NCBI RefSeq assembly: GCF_905147365.1
Contig: NC_056413.1
Coordinates: forward strand, 1,876,501 to 1,940,500
Length of the DNA stretch: 64,000 nucleotides
Direction: 5' to 3'
From: Aricia agestis
Taxonomy: Eukaryota; Arthropoda; Insecta; Lepidoptera; Lycaenidae
Shown: positions 10,280 to 20,639 of the stretch, one piece after another
Layout: every line of letters starts with the position of its first letter
Position numbering within the stretch: position 1 is the stretch's first letter
Notes under the pieces: generated by a model
What the model saw: the letters and a program-made list of their open reading frames with translations, nothing else
Database searches by the model: none
Told to the model about the DNA's origin: nothing
Translations under genes and position numbers: made by a program

Positions 10280-10753
10280 TACCTTGTATTAGTTTGTAAT
10301 AATATAATTTAGGATAGTATTTTTTTTTAATTATTTAAATATTGTATTCATACAAATGTAGAGATGCAAAGTTGTTGCAATATAAAATAGCAAAAGTTGT
10401 TAAGAATAAAAAAAAAAAAAGTCAAACGAATCTACCGCTCGTAGACGTAGTTTGGAAAAACTAAAAAAAAGCAATTTCTCCTGACCAGAAACATGTTCTT
10501 CGATACTGAAGGAAACTTTGCTATTAGGATTATAAGCTCGGTCGATCTCTGAATTCTGCATGCAGCTAAGCTGTCACGTCCACACTTAAATCTCCAATAC
10601 CCACGAGGCGCGCATATAAATTAGAGCGTTTGAAATTGAAGTAAGTGCCAAGTTCTGGTGACTCCATTACTGGAGTGTATCAAAAACAACTTCGTCCAAC
10701 TATATTTCGCACTGGCAGTTGCATATAATCAGAGTTGGATATTATTACATTTA

Positions 10754-10890
10754 GAGAAGTTGATTCCTAGACAGATGAGGGACCTACGTAGCTTGGTCAC
10801 CGACAGATCATAAATTGACATCGAATACACATGATCCGACTAAATGAAGTTGGTCTGTCAACTGCCTAGACAATAGACATCGATTTCCTC
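10754..10890. mobile_element. Hairpin MITE, GAGAAGTTGATTCCTAG family, copy 1
   Basis: The start GAGAAGTTGATTCCTAGACA and the end region, with TGCCTAGACA followed by CGATTTCCTC, are partly inverted. Copies at 22334-22492 and 35590-35722 share the ends and the internal GACCTACGTA..TTGGTC arms. This copy is the most decayed. Confidence 0.55.
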
Positions 10891-11141
10891 GTTAGTACAA
10901 TTTCGTAACAAAATTTATGAAAGCATAGATGTCATAGGAAGCTCAGATAGGTAAGTTAGGTCGTCTGATTGAGACAAATATATATTTTTTAGGCAACACT
11001 AAGGAGGCAATATTATTTAAAAGGACGTTAGGTCCCGTGATCTATTGATCGAGAGTGTGGCTCTTGGCTCTGGGTCAGGTGTTCATAATATTAGTATAAG
11101 TTACCATTAGTATATTATTGCTGTATATAATATAGTAAGTA

Positions 11142-11330
11142 CTAGATGACGCCCGCAACTCCGTTACTCCAAAAATCGTTTATCGCGCGGGAACCGTACA
11201 TTTTCCCGGTATAAAAAGTATACTATGTCCTTTCCCGGGGCACAAATACCAAATTTCAGCAAAATCGGTTCAGCGGTTTGGGCGTGATGTGGTAACAGAC
11301 AGACAGACACACTTTCGCATTTATAATATT
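11142..11330 (-). mobile_element. Helitron, GCAAC/GTTGC hairpin family, minus strand
   Basis: The minus-strand 3' end CTAG is at 11142-11145, followed by GATGACGCCCGCAACTCCG. The minus-strand 5' part with CAGACAGACAGACACAC and GCATTTATAATATT ends near 11330, so the TC terminus is lost or degenerate. Confidence 0.75.
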
Positions 11331-11999
11331 TTACCGGGGCTCAAAGTACATACACAATTACTTCGTAATTCAACAGTTTCAGTTTTTTTCTTGCACTATA
11401 AACGTTTCGTTAAAATAAAAAAAACACCACTATCAAATATTGCTACAGTCAACTGTATGCAAATGTTGGCTTAGCCAGCAAATTAAATTACTGAAGTCTA
11501 TAACAATAGCATGCATATGAGACAGAGAATTTTCCATTTTTATACGTAACTTCGGTGAAGATCACACTTTGGACCGATTCCAAACTTGCTACTTTATACG
11601 TTTAAGCGATTTGCGTAGGTGAAAAGCGTTGCAAATATGAACGGAAAATACTGGAAAAACTGCGAAAAAGAATAAGGGAAGTTTACTAAAGGCAATGGTA
11701 TTTGTTATTTAAAACCTTAAAGAATAAAATATTGATGAGCGTGTGAGATATTTATGAATATGAATGGCTATTATTTCAATAATAGTCTTAAAAGAAATAA
11801 TTATTTATGGTAACAATGGTCCTTGTTTAATAAATTAATGATATTTGAACGACAAAATATTTAATATTTTAACATTTTATCTTTAAACAGACAATATTAA
11901 TTAAGGTTTCCGGTTATGATACTTTTGTTACAAAAAGTAAATTATTTAATTAAAAATCTAATATTTGAATACTTGATTTATGATGATTTTCAGGATGAT
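11331..11999. other. AT-rich DNA without recognisable features
   Basis: Nothing I can support; no repeat relationship seen to the rest of the window. Confidence 0.45.
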
Positions 12000-12410
12000 T
12001 GTAACTACAAATCATTGTGTTTATGATATTAGATGAGTGACACGTCATTGGGATTGTATATAAGGCGGGTTGTCTGATGGAGGGGGCTCACTCTCTCTCT
12101 TGCCGTAAGCCTTGTCACTCTGCCTCCTGTCAATGTGAATTGGCTCTGAGTACTTCGAACAAAGATTGTTATAAGTTAAGTATTTAAAGTATTTTATTGG
12201 TTTAAACGCTTCTAGGCCTTTTGGCTAAAATCAAAGTGCTAATATCTGTTCTTTTCAGCTTAATAATTGGTTTTTCAGAAAAGTTGTTTCGATTGCTTAT
12301 GAAAATGAGGAAAAGCTAAGTGAATTGTACTTGTAAAGTATTAAAGTGTTTGTATTGTATTTACAAGTGTAATAAATCCAGTCTTATTACTGGTGTTTAT
12401 GATCTATACA
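12000..12410 (+). mobile_element. Possible solo LTR
   Basis: The stretch could begin TGTAACTAC and end CTATACA (TG...CA). It has a TATA box TATATAAGGCGGG near 12058, a CTCTCTCTCT initiator-like tract about 30 bases later, and AATAAA near 12371 followed by a short hairpin. That is the order of LTR signals. No flanking target duplication was found, no second LTR or primer-binding site follows, and the termini are guesses. Confidence 0.35.
12205..12270 (+). pseudogene. U2 snRNA-like sequence
   Basis: CGCTTCTAGGCCTTTTGGCT, then AAAATCAAAGTG, TATCTGTTCTTTTCAG and CTTAATAATTGG, follow the 5' 65 bases of U2 snRNA nearly base for base. Differences include an A in the CTTCTCGGCC block and a disturbed GTAGTA branch-point-recognition segment, here GCTAATA. 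Beyond about 12270 the resemblance fades, though a T-rich Sm-site-like stretch follows. Promoter elements of a snRNA gene are not evident. I read it as a U2-derived pseudogene or a retroelement head rather than a working U2 gene. Confidence 0.7.
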
Positions 12411-12804
12411 ATACTTTTATTTTGAAGCCCTAAGTCATTTCTGACAAGCGCATGGTGCAGTTTATAGTAAGTTCGACTTGGAGTTGTAACGCAAAATGTG
12501 CCGTTTTCAAGTTTGGGTAGGTTAGGTTAACATTTTAAGTAGGTTAGGTTATTTGCAGGCATTGTTTTTCTTGGCTGACACTTGGCTACATGAAATTACT
12601 CCTACGTAGTTTATTTGGTTTTCCCAGCTCCCGCTACCAAAACCGTTGTAGGATTTTATAATTATTGCTGAATCTTCGGGTAGTTCAGCAACTTCAGCGT
12701 GTTGGATGCCTGTCACCACAGTCCATCCATGACCACGGCCGCTGGAAAGCAGCCGGTAGGTCGGGAATAAGAAAACTGCTCCGTGACAAAATCCGTAAGC
12801 GCTG
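12411..12804. other. Gene-free stretch with short TTAGG-like runs and an unrecognised open frame
   Basis: TAGGTTAGGTTA occurs twice (about 12519 and 12540), resembling two units of the insect telomere repeat but too short to mean much. A minus-strand frame of 98 codons (12549-12845) extends into the following MITE. Its central part (SSGRGHGW..VTGIQHAEVAELPED) looks protein-like, but I do not recognise it and see no splice context. Confidence 0.3.
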
Positions 12805-13015
12805 CAGGCCACAACACTGCCTGACACTGCGTTGCGGCGTCGCATCGTACTCGTATAAATCTACGACGCCGCAGAACGCATCGTGAAAATTTCCGATGTA
12901 AAGAGCTGTACTATATAATATATAGTATATGAAATTTTTGCGTTGCTACATCGCATCGCATTTCTGTGCGATGTTGTTTTTGCGATACAACGCCGCAACT
13001 CAGTGTTGTGGCCTG
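12805..13015. mobile_element. MITE with CAGGCCACAACACTG ends
   Basis: CAGGCCACAACACTG at the left and CAGTGTTGTGGCCTG at the right are perfect inverted repeats. The inner arms (GTTGCGGCGT and CGCATCG on the left; ATCGCATCGCAT, then ACGCCGCAAC, on the right) continue the symmetry around an AT-rich core. GC-rich arms contrast with the surroundings. No clear target duplication. Confidence 0.8.
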
Positions 13016-13170
13016 GCGATTAAATTTAATTCATGTAAACAGTATGAAGTAAATACTGTTTCCTCTTCTTCTAGTGCCTCTCTTATTATTGACGGTTGGC
13101 AGTCAAGCTCCGAAACTTTTCCTACGAAAACGAAATTAAATACTATGACGATTAATTTAGATTTTTTAAA

Positions 13171-13490
13171 ATGAAATAAGGGGGCAAACGAGCAAACGGG
13201 TCACCTGATGGAAAGTTACTTCTGTCGCCCATGGACACTCGCAGCATCAGAAGAGCTGCAGGTGTGTTGCCGGCCTTTTAAGAGGGAATAGGGTAACAGG
13301 GGAGGGTAGGGATGGGAAGGGAAGGTAATAGGGGAGGGTAGGGAAGGGAAACGTGTAGGGGATTGGGCCTCCGGTAAACTCACTCACTCGACGAAACACA
13401 CCCCAAGCGCTGTTTCACGCCGCTTTTCTGTGAGAACGTGGTGTTTCTCCGGTCTAGCCGGCCCATTCGTGCAGCATGGCTCTTCCATGT
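13171..13490 (-). mobile_element. SINE family S1
   Basis: Minus-strand copy with the LINE-like tail at the left (ATGAAATAAGGGGGCAAACG), the CT-rich middle, and the head ending at CATGGCTCTTCCATG. It has small differences from other copies, such as the missing CCGAA near the head. Confidence 0.8.
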
Positions 13491-13740
13491 CAAATTTAAA
13501 TAATATTCCAGGTAAATATATTTTCAGCAATGCTAATTTCTGAATTTTGCGGGCTGTAAATGCTCATATGACACGGACTGCGCTGCACAATTTAGGAGTT
13601 ATGCTCGTGTCGCGCACATATCTACATAAATAAGCGCCGAATTCTGCCTGACCTATATGCGGTGAAATAGTGTACGTGAGAAAAGACGCTGGATTTCTTG
13701 GTATTTTACCAACTAAACATTGAATGCCGAATTCTATATA

Positions 13741-14010
13741 GGACTATCTTTTGCCCGCGTCTTCGCTCGCGTCAAGAAGTATTATTATTAATTAGGTATC
13801 AAAGTTTCAGCCCAAATTGATAAAGTTTTATACCAACTTTTATCCTCTATTTTATGTCTTTTGGAGTAGATATTGATCAAAATCCTTTCTTAGCAGATGC
13901 CAACGGCATAGCACTACAGCTGCATACCAAATTTTAGCCCGATCAGTCCAGTGGTTTGGGCTGTGCGTTGATAGATCACTATGTCAGTCAATTAGTCAGT
14001 CAGTCACTTT
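13741..14010 (-). mobile_element. Decayed Helitron-like element
   Basis: The left end ACTATCTTTTGCCCGCGTC, followed by TTCGCTCGCG, corresponds to a Helitron 3' hairpin with CTAG mutated to CTAT. The right part has TCAGTCAGTCAC before a TTTGAGTTATATA terminus. The assignment rests on resemblance to lepidopteran repeats I know, not on intact ends. Confidence 0.45.
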
Positions 14011-14020
14011 TGAGTTATAT

Positions 14021-15040
14021 ATTTGTTCGTAACCAGGGGGGAAACTGTGTACATGTTAAGCGAGTATTTATCTTTTGTCTATTTCTGCATGACCAAAAAG
14101 TTGGACAAAAGTGTCCAGATTTCATCCGGAAACTTTTAAAAAACCCGACCGGATGGTTCCCGGACGCCCTTAAAACTAGGACAAATCCGGAGAAATCCGA
14201 ACGGATGGCAGCCCTAGGTGTAACAATACCAAGTGATAATAATATACGGTGTGTTCCTTTTATAAAGTTCACTGTAAACTGTTATTTAGAGGTAGATATT
14301 ATTACTCATTTTACACTCTTGAACGGTGTTATATTACAAAATGTACAATTTACAAGAGGGATAATAATATGAATTATCACGAAAACATCGCGTTTTACAT
14401 TTACAATCATTATTATATTCAAGGGGTCAGGGCCAGTCAGGGGTCACCAATTAGTTTCGCTCGGGGTCCGTTTTAAGAAATGAAAAGGCCGTCGCGGTCC
14501 AAACATTAAAAAAAATATTTATTTGTTTACATAATATTATCATTGCGAAAAGTGTCAATTTTTGTTGCATGTTTGGGATGCGGACCGCGGTCCGCCATTT
14601 AGTGACCTCTGTTCTAAGTTCAGCGGGTAGAATCACTTTTGTTTTAAATTGTTTGTCAGGAAAATTGTACCATTCAAATGTAATTCAGAATTTGCTAGTC
14701 ACTTAGTTACTATTCAGGAGAACTAAAGTGTTTAATGAAAGGAGACGCTCGACCCTGGTCTAGGTAATTACATCTCCCGAACATAACCCCTATTACGTAG
14801 GCAATAAATGTCATAATCCGACAAAACCGTACATCTTCCGTTGTTTCAAAGTAAAAAAAGCAAGTAAAATAACTAGTAAAAGCGTAGTTTTCGCGGTGGA
14901 ATGTTTGCCCGACCCACTTTATTAGCTGCACCGCTGTGGCCACGAGTTACATCCAAAAGCTATCAAATATAGAAGTGGACTCTAAAATTCAATGGCTTGC
15001 GATACGTTAGCTACGCGTACGTAGCTTGCTCTAGTACGTA
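14021..15040. other. Gene-free stretch
   Basis: Short overlapping open frames only. An inverted CGGACCGCGGTCCG occurs at about 14580-14593. The run ACGTTAGCTACGCGTACGTAG near 15003 is locally palindromic. No feature I can name. Confidence 0.4.
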
Positions 15041-15048
15041 TACTAGAG

Positions 15049-15271
15049 CAAGGGTGGCCAACACGCGGCCCGCGGGCCACATGCAGCCCGCCGTCTGTTA
15101 CCTTGTTGCCCGCGGAGCCGAGCACATTTTTTTTAAATAAAAAAGTTAATACTAAAATTACCTTATCTGGCGCACACTACTACACTACTACATAAAATTT
15201 GGTAGTGCGGCCCGGGGTAAAATTCTACTTCTGAATTTTGGCCCAAGTGTCGAAAAGGTTGGCCACCCTTG
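15049..15271. mobile_element. hAT-superfamily MITE with 8-bp target duplication
   Basis: The termini are CAAGGGTGGCCAAC and its exact reverse complement GTTGGCCACCCTTG. TACTAGAG flanks both sides exactly (15041-15048 and 15272-15279). The CANGGGTGGCCAA end and 8-bp duplication are diagnostic of hAT elements. Too short to encode a transposase. Confidence 0.95.
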
Positions 15272-15279
15272 TACTAGAG

Positions 15280-15858
15280 AGAGAACAAAGTGTTCACTGT
15301 TCATGCTACATGCTGAAATGTATGCGAAATGAATAATATTTTCATCTGCTTCAGACGTGACAGTCGGACAAAATTCTATCACAAAATGAGGATAACAAAA
15401 TCAGAATTGCATCTAGCTCTTCTTTGGTTCTAGCAGCAACTATCTTTGTGCCACAAGTTTTTGTAGGTCTTAAAGTTCAATTTAAAAAATATAACAAGTT
15501 TGCATTCTAGGATTTTCTGCATGATAGAAAGACAGGAATATAATATTGCTTCAACTCCCAAGCGGTCGTATTCGTCCGCGACAACAATAGATTTCCAGGA
15601 ATCCACTAGATCCACAGAATATTATAACTTCTGCATTTTCTATCAGGTATGTGACCGAATTAATTATTTTTAAAAAGCCTAAAAAGTGCGCAACCACTAA
15701 AAGAGTTTTTCACTTTAAAATAGCGAACACTAATCGCTGTTTCCCTGGCCCCAATACCTTGCAGCGGAATTCCAGGCAGCGTGGCTTGTTTACTGAAGTT
15801 TTTTGCAGCAGGTGTGTCAGCCCGCAATTTGATGACGCTGAGTGGTGCTTTATCATAT
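15280..15858. other. Gene-free stretch
   Basis: No supported feature. Short frames on both strands are not protein-like. Confidence 0.4.
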
Positions 15859-15954
15859 AATTTATAACGCTGCGAAGACGCGGCGTTTTATGTCGGTATT
15901 GCCAAGATAGAAAGCTGGAACAAGATAATTTTAGAAGCATTTAGGAACAGTTAT
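15859..15954. repeat. Left copy of a 96-bp direct repeat flanking a SINE
   Basis: It begins AATTTATAACGCTGCGAAGA and is repeated at 16243-16339 with about 12 differences counted by eye. Between the two copies lies only a tRNA-derived SINE plus a few AT-rich bases. Confidence 0.85.
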
Positions 15955-15964
15955 GTAATAATAA

Positions 15965-16241
15965 TAATATAATATATCTATGGACGCTTCATACCACGTC
16001 AGTCTGGTCCCGTCCTAAGTACCTGAAGGACTTGTGTTACGGGTACCAGACAACGGAAATATATTTAATCCTTTTATACTATACATATATTTAAGATTTT
16101 TATTATATGATACACATATTTAATACACATCCATGACCCAGGAACTTTGAAAACTTTTTGTTTCTTCGGCGGGATTCAAACCCGCGACCCCCGGCTTGAG
16201 CTACCAACAGCCCACTAACTGAGCCGCCCACAGAGGTCGTC
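15965..16241 (-). mobile_element. tRNA-derived SINE family S2, copy 1
   Basis: On the minus strand the head reads CGACCTCTGTGG, then a tRNA-like body with GGGTTTGAATCCCGCC (B box) and an A box close to TGGC..AGT. The body ends at TCCATAGATAT next to an AT repeat. Copies at 50284-50547 and 55254-55520 share the full length. Confidence 0.85.
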
Positions 16242-16242
16242 A

Positions 16243-16339
16243 AATTTATAACGCTGCGAAGACGCGGCGCTTTACATCGGTATTGCCAAGATAGGATGCA
16301 AGAATAAGAATATTTTAGAAGCATTCAGGAACATTTATA
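16243..16339. repeat. Right copy of the 96-bp direct repeat
   Basis: Matches 15859-15954 from AATTTATAACGCTGCG to AGGAACATTTAT. It starts two bases after the SINE head ends. Confidence 0.85.
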
Positions 16340-16405
16340 GCCTCTTTAATTTCGGGAAGATGTTTAGAAGTGAAAAATATTATTTTTATGCATATTTTTC
16401 TTTTA

Positions 16406-16475
16406 AATGACGCTCGCAACTCCGTTGCGCCAAAATAAGTTTATCGCGCGGGAATCGTACATTTTCTGGGATAAT
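16406..16475 (-). mobile_element. Helitron 3' fragment
   Basis: AATGACGCTCGCAACTCCGT followed by TGCGCCAAAATAAG, then TTATCGCGCGGG, are the hairpin end and subterminal part of the GCAAC/GTTGC Helitron family. The CTAG terminus has mutated and the rest is missing. Confidence 0.65.
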
Positions 16476-17230
16476 GATTGAAACGGTTAAGTTACCTCTC
16501 TGAGGTATGAATTTCGTAGGACTTTCGTACTTTTTTTGCTTACCATGCAATTTTATTGCCCCAGCTACGTGTTTATTACACACTGGAGCCATTCTGTTCT
16601 GGAGTCTTTCTGTACTGTATTATATTATGTCGATGAATCTAACTCATCAAGAAGCCTCAATACCGAATGCCTGCTTTTAACCATACATAGAATCTGTAAC
16701 AACAGAATCCTGGCCCACCAAACTAAAGCTGAATATCATTCCATTTCATAGTCTTGCCATGAAAATATTAAAAAAAATGCAACCTTTCATTTCCCGCGCA
16801 AATATTTGTTCCGTCAAAACAGTCACATTTCGTACGGATAAATGTCAAATTGATTTATACACCGTTGCCCACCTGCAAAAATAAATCTGGCCCAAATACT
16901 GGATCATCAATCTTCATATCATTTTAAGGTACAATTTATCACCCGACTCCCTTAGTGGATTCAATATCGAATTAACTGGCAATAAAAATGTACATTATAA
17001 AAATTTATTGCAAAGGGTAGGAAGATTTTATCAGATTTTACCGAATATTTTTTTAACTGATTCAATAGTCTCTTCTTTGTGTATCTCTCTATCTCTTTGT
17101 GTTTTAATTGTATCAGTGCCTTTAACGTGAAGTGATTAATAATATTAGCAGGAAATGTGGATATTATATCTCTGATAACAAAATAATATAAGAACAATAT
17201 GTGCCCAAAAATAAAAGTTACATGTAAACG
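16476..17230. other. Gene-free stretch
   Basis: No supported feature. Confidence 0.45.
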
Positions 17231-17234
17231 TTAA

Positions 17235-17663
17235 GGCGACGCCTTGATAATTTGGCTGTAGCGATATCGATTTTTCTCAGCAATGACTAAAGCTAAGAAA
17301 TTATAGTTCTTTGTCAATATTCATCATGTCTTTGTCTTTGAATTATCCATAGCATAACACGATTGGTCAACTTTTATTACACAGAATAATCAATCAAAAA
17401 GACCTCTGTAAAAAAGGGATTCCTATTTTGACAACAGAGGAGAGTGATTTAAGCTTCCAAAAGTACATTAATTGGTTCAATCATACACTTTAATTTGCCC
17501 ATACCTTATATGAAATGTATTTATGGTTTTTAAATTACGCAACAAAAACCATTTTCTCGCTGCGCTCTTTCCATTTTTTGCTGTTCCATTGCTTGTTTTC
17601 TATGAGAGGCAAGCAATCTAAAATATATCCAACACGGTTTTTTAACTTTAACGCGGCGTCACC
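17235..17663. mobile_element. MITE with TTAA target duplication
   Basis: The ends are GGCGACGCC and GGCGTCACC (one mismatch as inverted repeats), with TTAA immediately outside on each side (17231-17234 and 17664-17667). TTAA duplication is the hallmark of piggyBac-type elements. The terminal sequence itself is not classic piggyBac, so the superfamily is inferred. Confidence 0.75.
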
Positions 17664-17667
17664 TTAA

Positions 17668-19214
17668 CAAAAAGTTTTACATTTACACAAACGTGACAAA
17701 AATCAAATAAACGAAGATTAAACAACACGAAGCTGAATTTCGAAGCCGATAAAGCGAATATATTTTGTCATTGATATAGATCTAAAGCACTTCCGATCAG
17801 GTTTAAATGAAGTAAACTGTATTGAGATGCGTAAATCTGACACAGTTGGCTGACACGGTTGGAGCTTGGCCTCTCTCCAAATTCAATAATGGCTTCCCAA
17901 GACATTGGATTATAACTTATATAGTTATATAGGTTTTATTTTAATGCACTAAACGTACGTTTAATGATAAAATGTTACGCACTATGTAAAGTGTCCGTCA
18001 AGTATTTTTCTAACATACTAGATAAAGACAAAACATTGTATCACTTTAAATTCTGTATCACAGTGTGAAGCCTTTTATAAGTCACAGGAATAGAGCTGTC
18101 CGCGTTCTTGTTGTCATAATAATATCTCAAGACTCAATTACAACAAACTTTTGGTGCGATTCAAATGTACTCTGTTTGCCATTTGTGTGCATATTTTTAA
18201 CATCGTCTTAATTTTTTTAACACCGGAATATTTATTACTGTTATTCATTTCTTTTCATCTTTTATCATGCCTTATATTGCGCAAAAATCAACAATGTGTT
18301 CAGCAAGATAAATAGGCATACAGGTTCATTGCCGTATCCATACTAACCTCATAAAAAGAAAGATAACCAACGAATGACATCGAATAAAAATCTCATAAAC
18401 CAAGAACCAAGAAAAAGATTAACATTTCCGTAAACGTCCGTGTTCACAATGCGCGGATGAGGCCAATGAATAATGCGGAGCTATCAATAACCCCAGCTCA
18501 TATTTTAGCGTATATTGTGTCATTCTTACACTTGATCGATCCTACGGGGAAAATGTCACTCTCTTACAGTAATGGAGTCCATTATTATAGGACGTTCTCG
18601 CAGCTTAGCTCAATTTTGATATTTATCGTTCATTCTTTTAACCTTGCTCTACCTCCTTAGGCTTTCTAGCGTAGATCTGTATTGGTCATTCCTCATTATG
18701 ATTAAAAAACCTTTTATTACCACTTGCTTGTATTTATAAAGCTGACCCTGAAGTACAAAAATTAAGACGTTATATCTTTCTAATTATTACAATTTCAGAA
18801 AGATATGACATTATGTGCACGGTCAACTTAAACGAAGATTTCTGCAGAGGCTTGACATAAGCATTTTGAAAAAGCCTTTTCGGCAGGGAACACAAATATC
18901 TATCTGCAAGCGGGCTTCGTATAGAAATGTTTGGTTTGCATTGATTTCATTCGAAGAAATTGTAAAGCCTAAAGGCTTTCAACGAAATGGCCAACATCCT
19001 GAAAAAGCAAGTTGTAATAAAATGTGTAACGGACGTAAATCCGTTTGGATGAAAACCGGCCTATATAGTATCCATGCCAACCATACGGACATTTAAAAAT
19101 CTTGTCCCAGGCACAACAGTATTTGAGGAGTGGTTACTTCGCTCTGAAAAATACTGTATAAATCATCCATAACGGATGTAAAGGCCTAGTAGTATCCATG
19201 CCATTATAATATGA
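17668..19214. other. Gene-free AT-rich stretch
   Basis: About 1.5 kb without a recognisable repeat or gene. Open frames of 67 and 93 codons (18457 and 18815) show no domain I know. Confidence 0.45.
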
Positions 19215-19410
19215 CTAGATGACGCCCATAACTCTATTGCGCCAAAATTAGTTTATTGCGCGAGAACCGTACATTTTTCTGGGACAAAAAGTGTCCTATT
19301 TTCTTTTCCGGGACTCAAAGTATCGCCATATCAAATTCCAGCTAAATCGGTCCAGCAATTTGTGCGTAAAGAGGTAACAGACCAACACACCTTGGCATTT
19401 TTTAATATTT
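19215..19410 (-). mobile_element. Helitron, GCAAC/GTTGC family, minus strand
   Basis: CTAG at 19215-19218 is followed by ATGACGCCCATAACTC and GCGCGAGAACCGTACAT. The 5' portion is decayed and ends close to the TTA-flanked MITE at 19418. Confidence 0.75.
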
Positions 19411-19417
19411 CCTTTTA

Positions 19418-19784
19418 TAGTCCACTATTCTTTATAGTCAAAATGAAGGTGCAGAGTGTGTGAGTAGGTATTTTTCGAAAACTTCACTTTTCCAGAGCGT
19501 GTACTTCATAAACAGTAAAGAATTCGAAAAAGTGTAGCAAAAAATTTAGAAAAACTTATCACCTGTAGAACACAATGTTTGTCTACAACACACCATTTTA
19601 AAAATATGAGCAAGAAACTAAAAATTGGGAACTTTAGCCCCCTCCCCCCACTCCGGCTCTCTTAGGAGCGGGGACTTTTAGTCCCCGCTCCTAAGAGAGC
19701 CGTCTAGACATCCCAAACACATTTCTGAAGAAATTTCTTAGGTTGCAGCTCACGCACTCTACACCATCTTTTTTAAGTGGACTA
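19418..19784. mobile_element. MITE with TTA target duplication
   Basis: TAGTCCACT and AGTGGACTA form the ends; TTA lies outside both (19415-19417 and 19785-19787). Subterminal GGTGCAGAGTGTGTGAG and CTCACGCACTCTACACC extend the inverted repeats. A 3-bp TTA duplication suggests PIF/Harbinger-type mobilisation. A GC-rich perfect hairpin lies inside. Confidence 0.8.
19654..19702. repeat. Perfect 23-bp-arm hairpin with TTT loop
   Basis: The left arm CGGCTCTCTTAGGAGCGGGG plus ACT is exactly complementary to AGTCCCCGCTCC followed by TAAGAGAGCCG. Only three bases separate the arms. The GC content is far above the surroundings. Confidence 0.95.
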
Positions 19785-20032
19785 TTACTCCCCTTGCAAG
19801 ATGTAATATGACACACACAATGTCTGTGAGCACGCAAATCGATGCTAATGTTACACCCTCGAGTCATTGTTTTGCCGTTTCACCCGCGAGACCGAAAACT
19901 TATCGCAAGATACGCTGTAGTGTTGTGACTTAGTTTTGTAATAAAATATCATAGTGTATGTGTTCCTATTCGTGTATCTTCAATATTATGTATATTGCTC
20001 GTTTTGTTCTTATACATTTAACTGTTCTTATA

Positions 20033-20415
20033 CAGTTGACTGCCATAGTGTTTCAAACAGCTTGGACCCCCTGGAATTAGGCCGAGATGTAGCTTCACTC
20101 TGCATCCTCTATCGGTTGTATCACGGGGAGTGCTCTGAGGAATTGTTCGGAATCATATCACCTGCAACTTTTCGCTATCGTCCCACGCGAAAAACATACC
20201 ATCCTCATCACCTTGATGAGTGGCAGTCTTCCACAGTGCGTTTTTCGCGTAACTTTCTCCCGCGCACTGTAAAACTCTGGAATGAACTGTCACCAGCAGT
20301 ATTTCCGGACCGATACGACCTGCAAACCTTCAAGAAAAGAGCGTATTCCCTCTTAAAAGGCCGGCAACGCACCTGCAGCTCTTCTGATGTTGCGAGTGTC
20401 CATGGGCGACGGTAG
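20033..20415 (+). pseudogene. C-terminal fragment of a LINE reverse-transcriptase ORF
   Basis: The frame ends in a conserved LINE C-terminus with [40 protein letters not shown] and [11 protein letters not shown], known from lepidopteran jockey-like ORF2 proteins. Residues upstream of about 20045 look unrelated, so this is a 5'-truncated copy. The last 25 codons and the 3' region are nearly identical to the tail of SINE family S1. Confidence 0.85.
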
Positions 20416-20475
20416 TTGCTTACCATCAGGTGACCCGTTTGCTCGTTTGCCCCCTTATTTAATAAAAAAAAATAA
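20045..20475 (+). mobile_element. 5'-truncated LINE with tail shared by SINE S1
   Basis: It holds the ORF2 C-terminus, the CCATCAGGTGACCCGTTTGC region and a CCTTATTT/A-rich end. About 120 bases of this 3' end (from roughly 20345) match S1 SINE copies such as 30490-30605. Confidence 0.85.
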
Positions 20476-20639
20476 AAAAATACATAACGTTGCACGCGGT
20501 TCCACCCGCGGAAAAAGTACATATTATTTTTTTTCACAAAAAAATGGCCTAAGTCCAAAAAAACCCTGTGCTTTATAATATCTGTGCCAAAGATCATAAA
20601 AATTGATCCAGTTAGTGCAAACAAATAATAAATTTTGCC

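Larger units (their letters stand above)
9694..10420 (+). mobile_element. 5'-truncated LINE (R1/jockey-like) with 11-bp target duplication
   Basis: GTCAAACGAAT occurs at 9683-9693 and again directly after a poly(A) at 10421-10431. The insert holds the 3' end of a LINE ORF2, a 3' untranslated region and the poly(A). Truncation at the 5' end with a target duplication is the signature of target-primed reverse transcription. Confidence 0.92.

Noticed and set aside
12205..12270. Working U2 snRNA gene
   Set aside because: The branch-recognition segment is altered and similarity ends after about 65 bases.
12519..12552. TAGGTTAGGTTA runs resembling the TTAGG telomere repeat
   Set aside because: Only about two units each, diverged context; too short for an interstitial telomere array.
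14015..14372. 138- and 85-codon frames on opposite strands
   Set aside because: Mutual shadows in a gene-free stretch; no domain recognised.
16169..16236. tRNA gene on the minus strand
   Set aside because: It is the head of SINE S2, found with the same body at 50284 and 55254.
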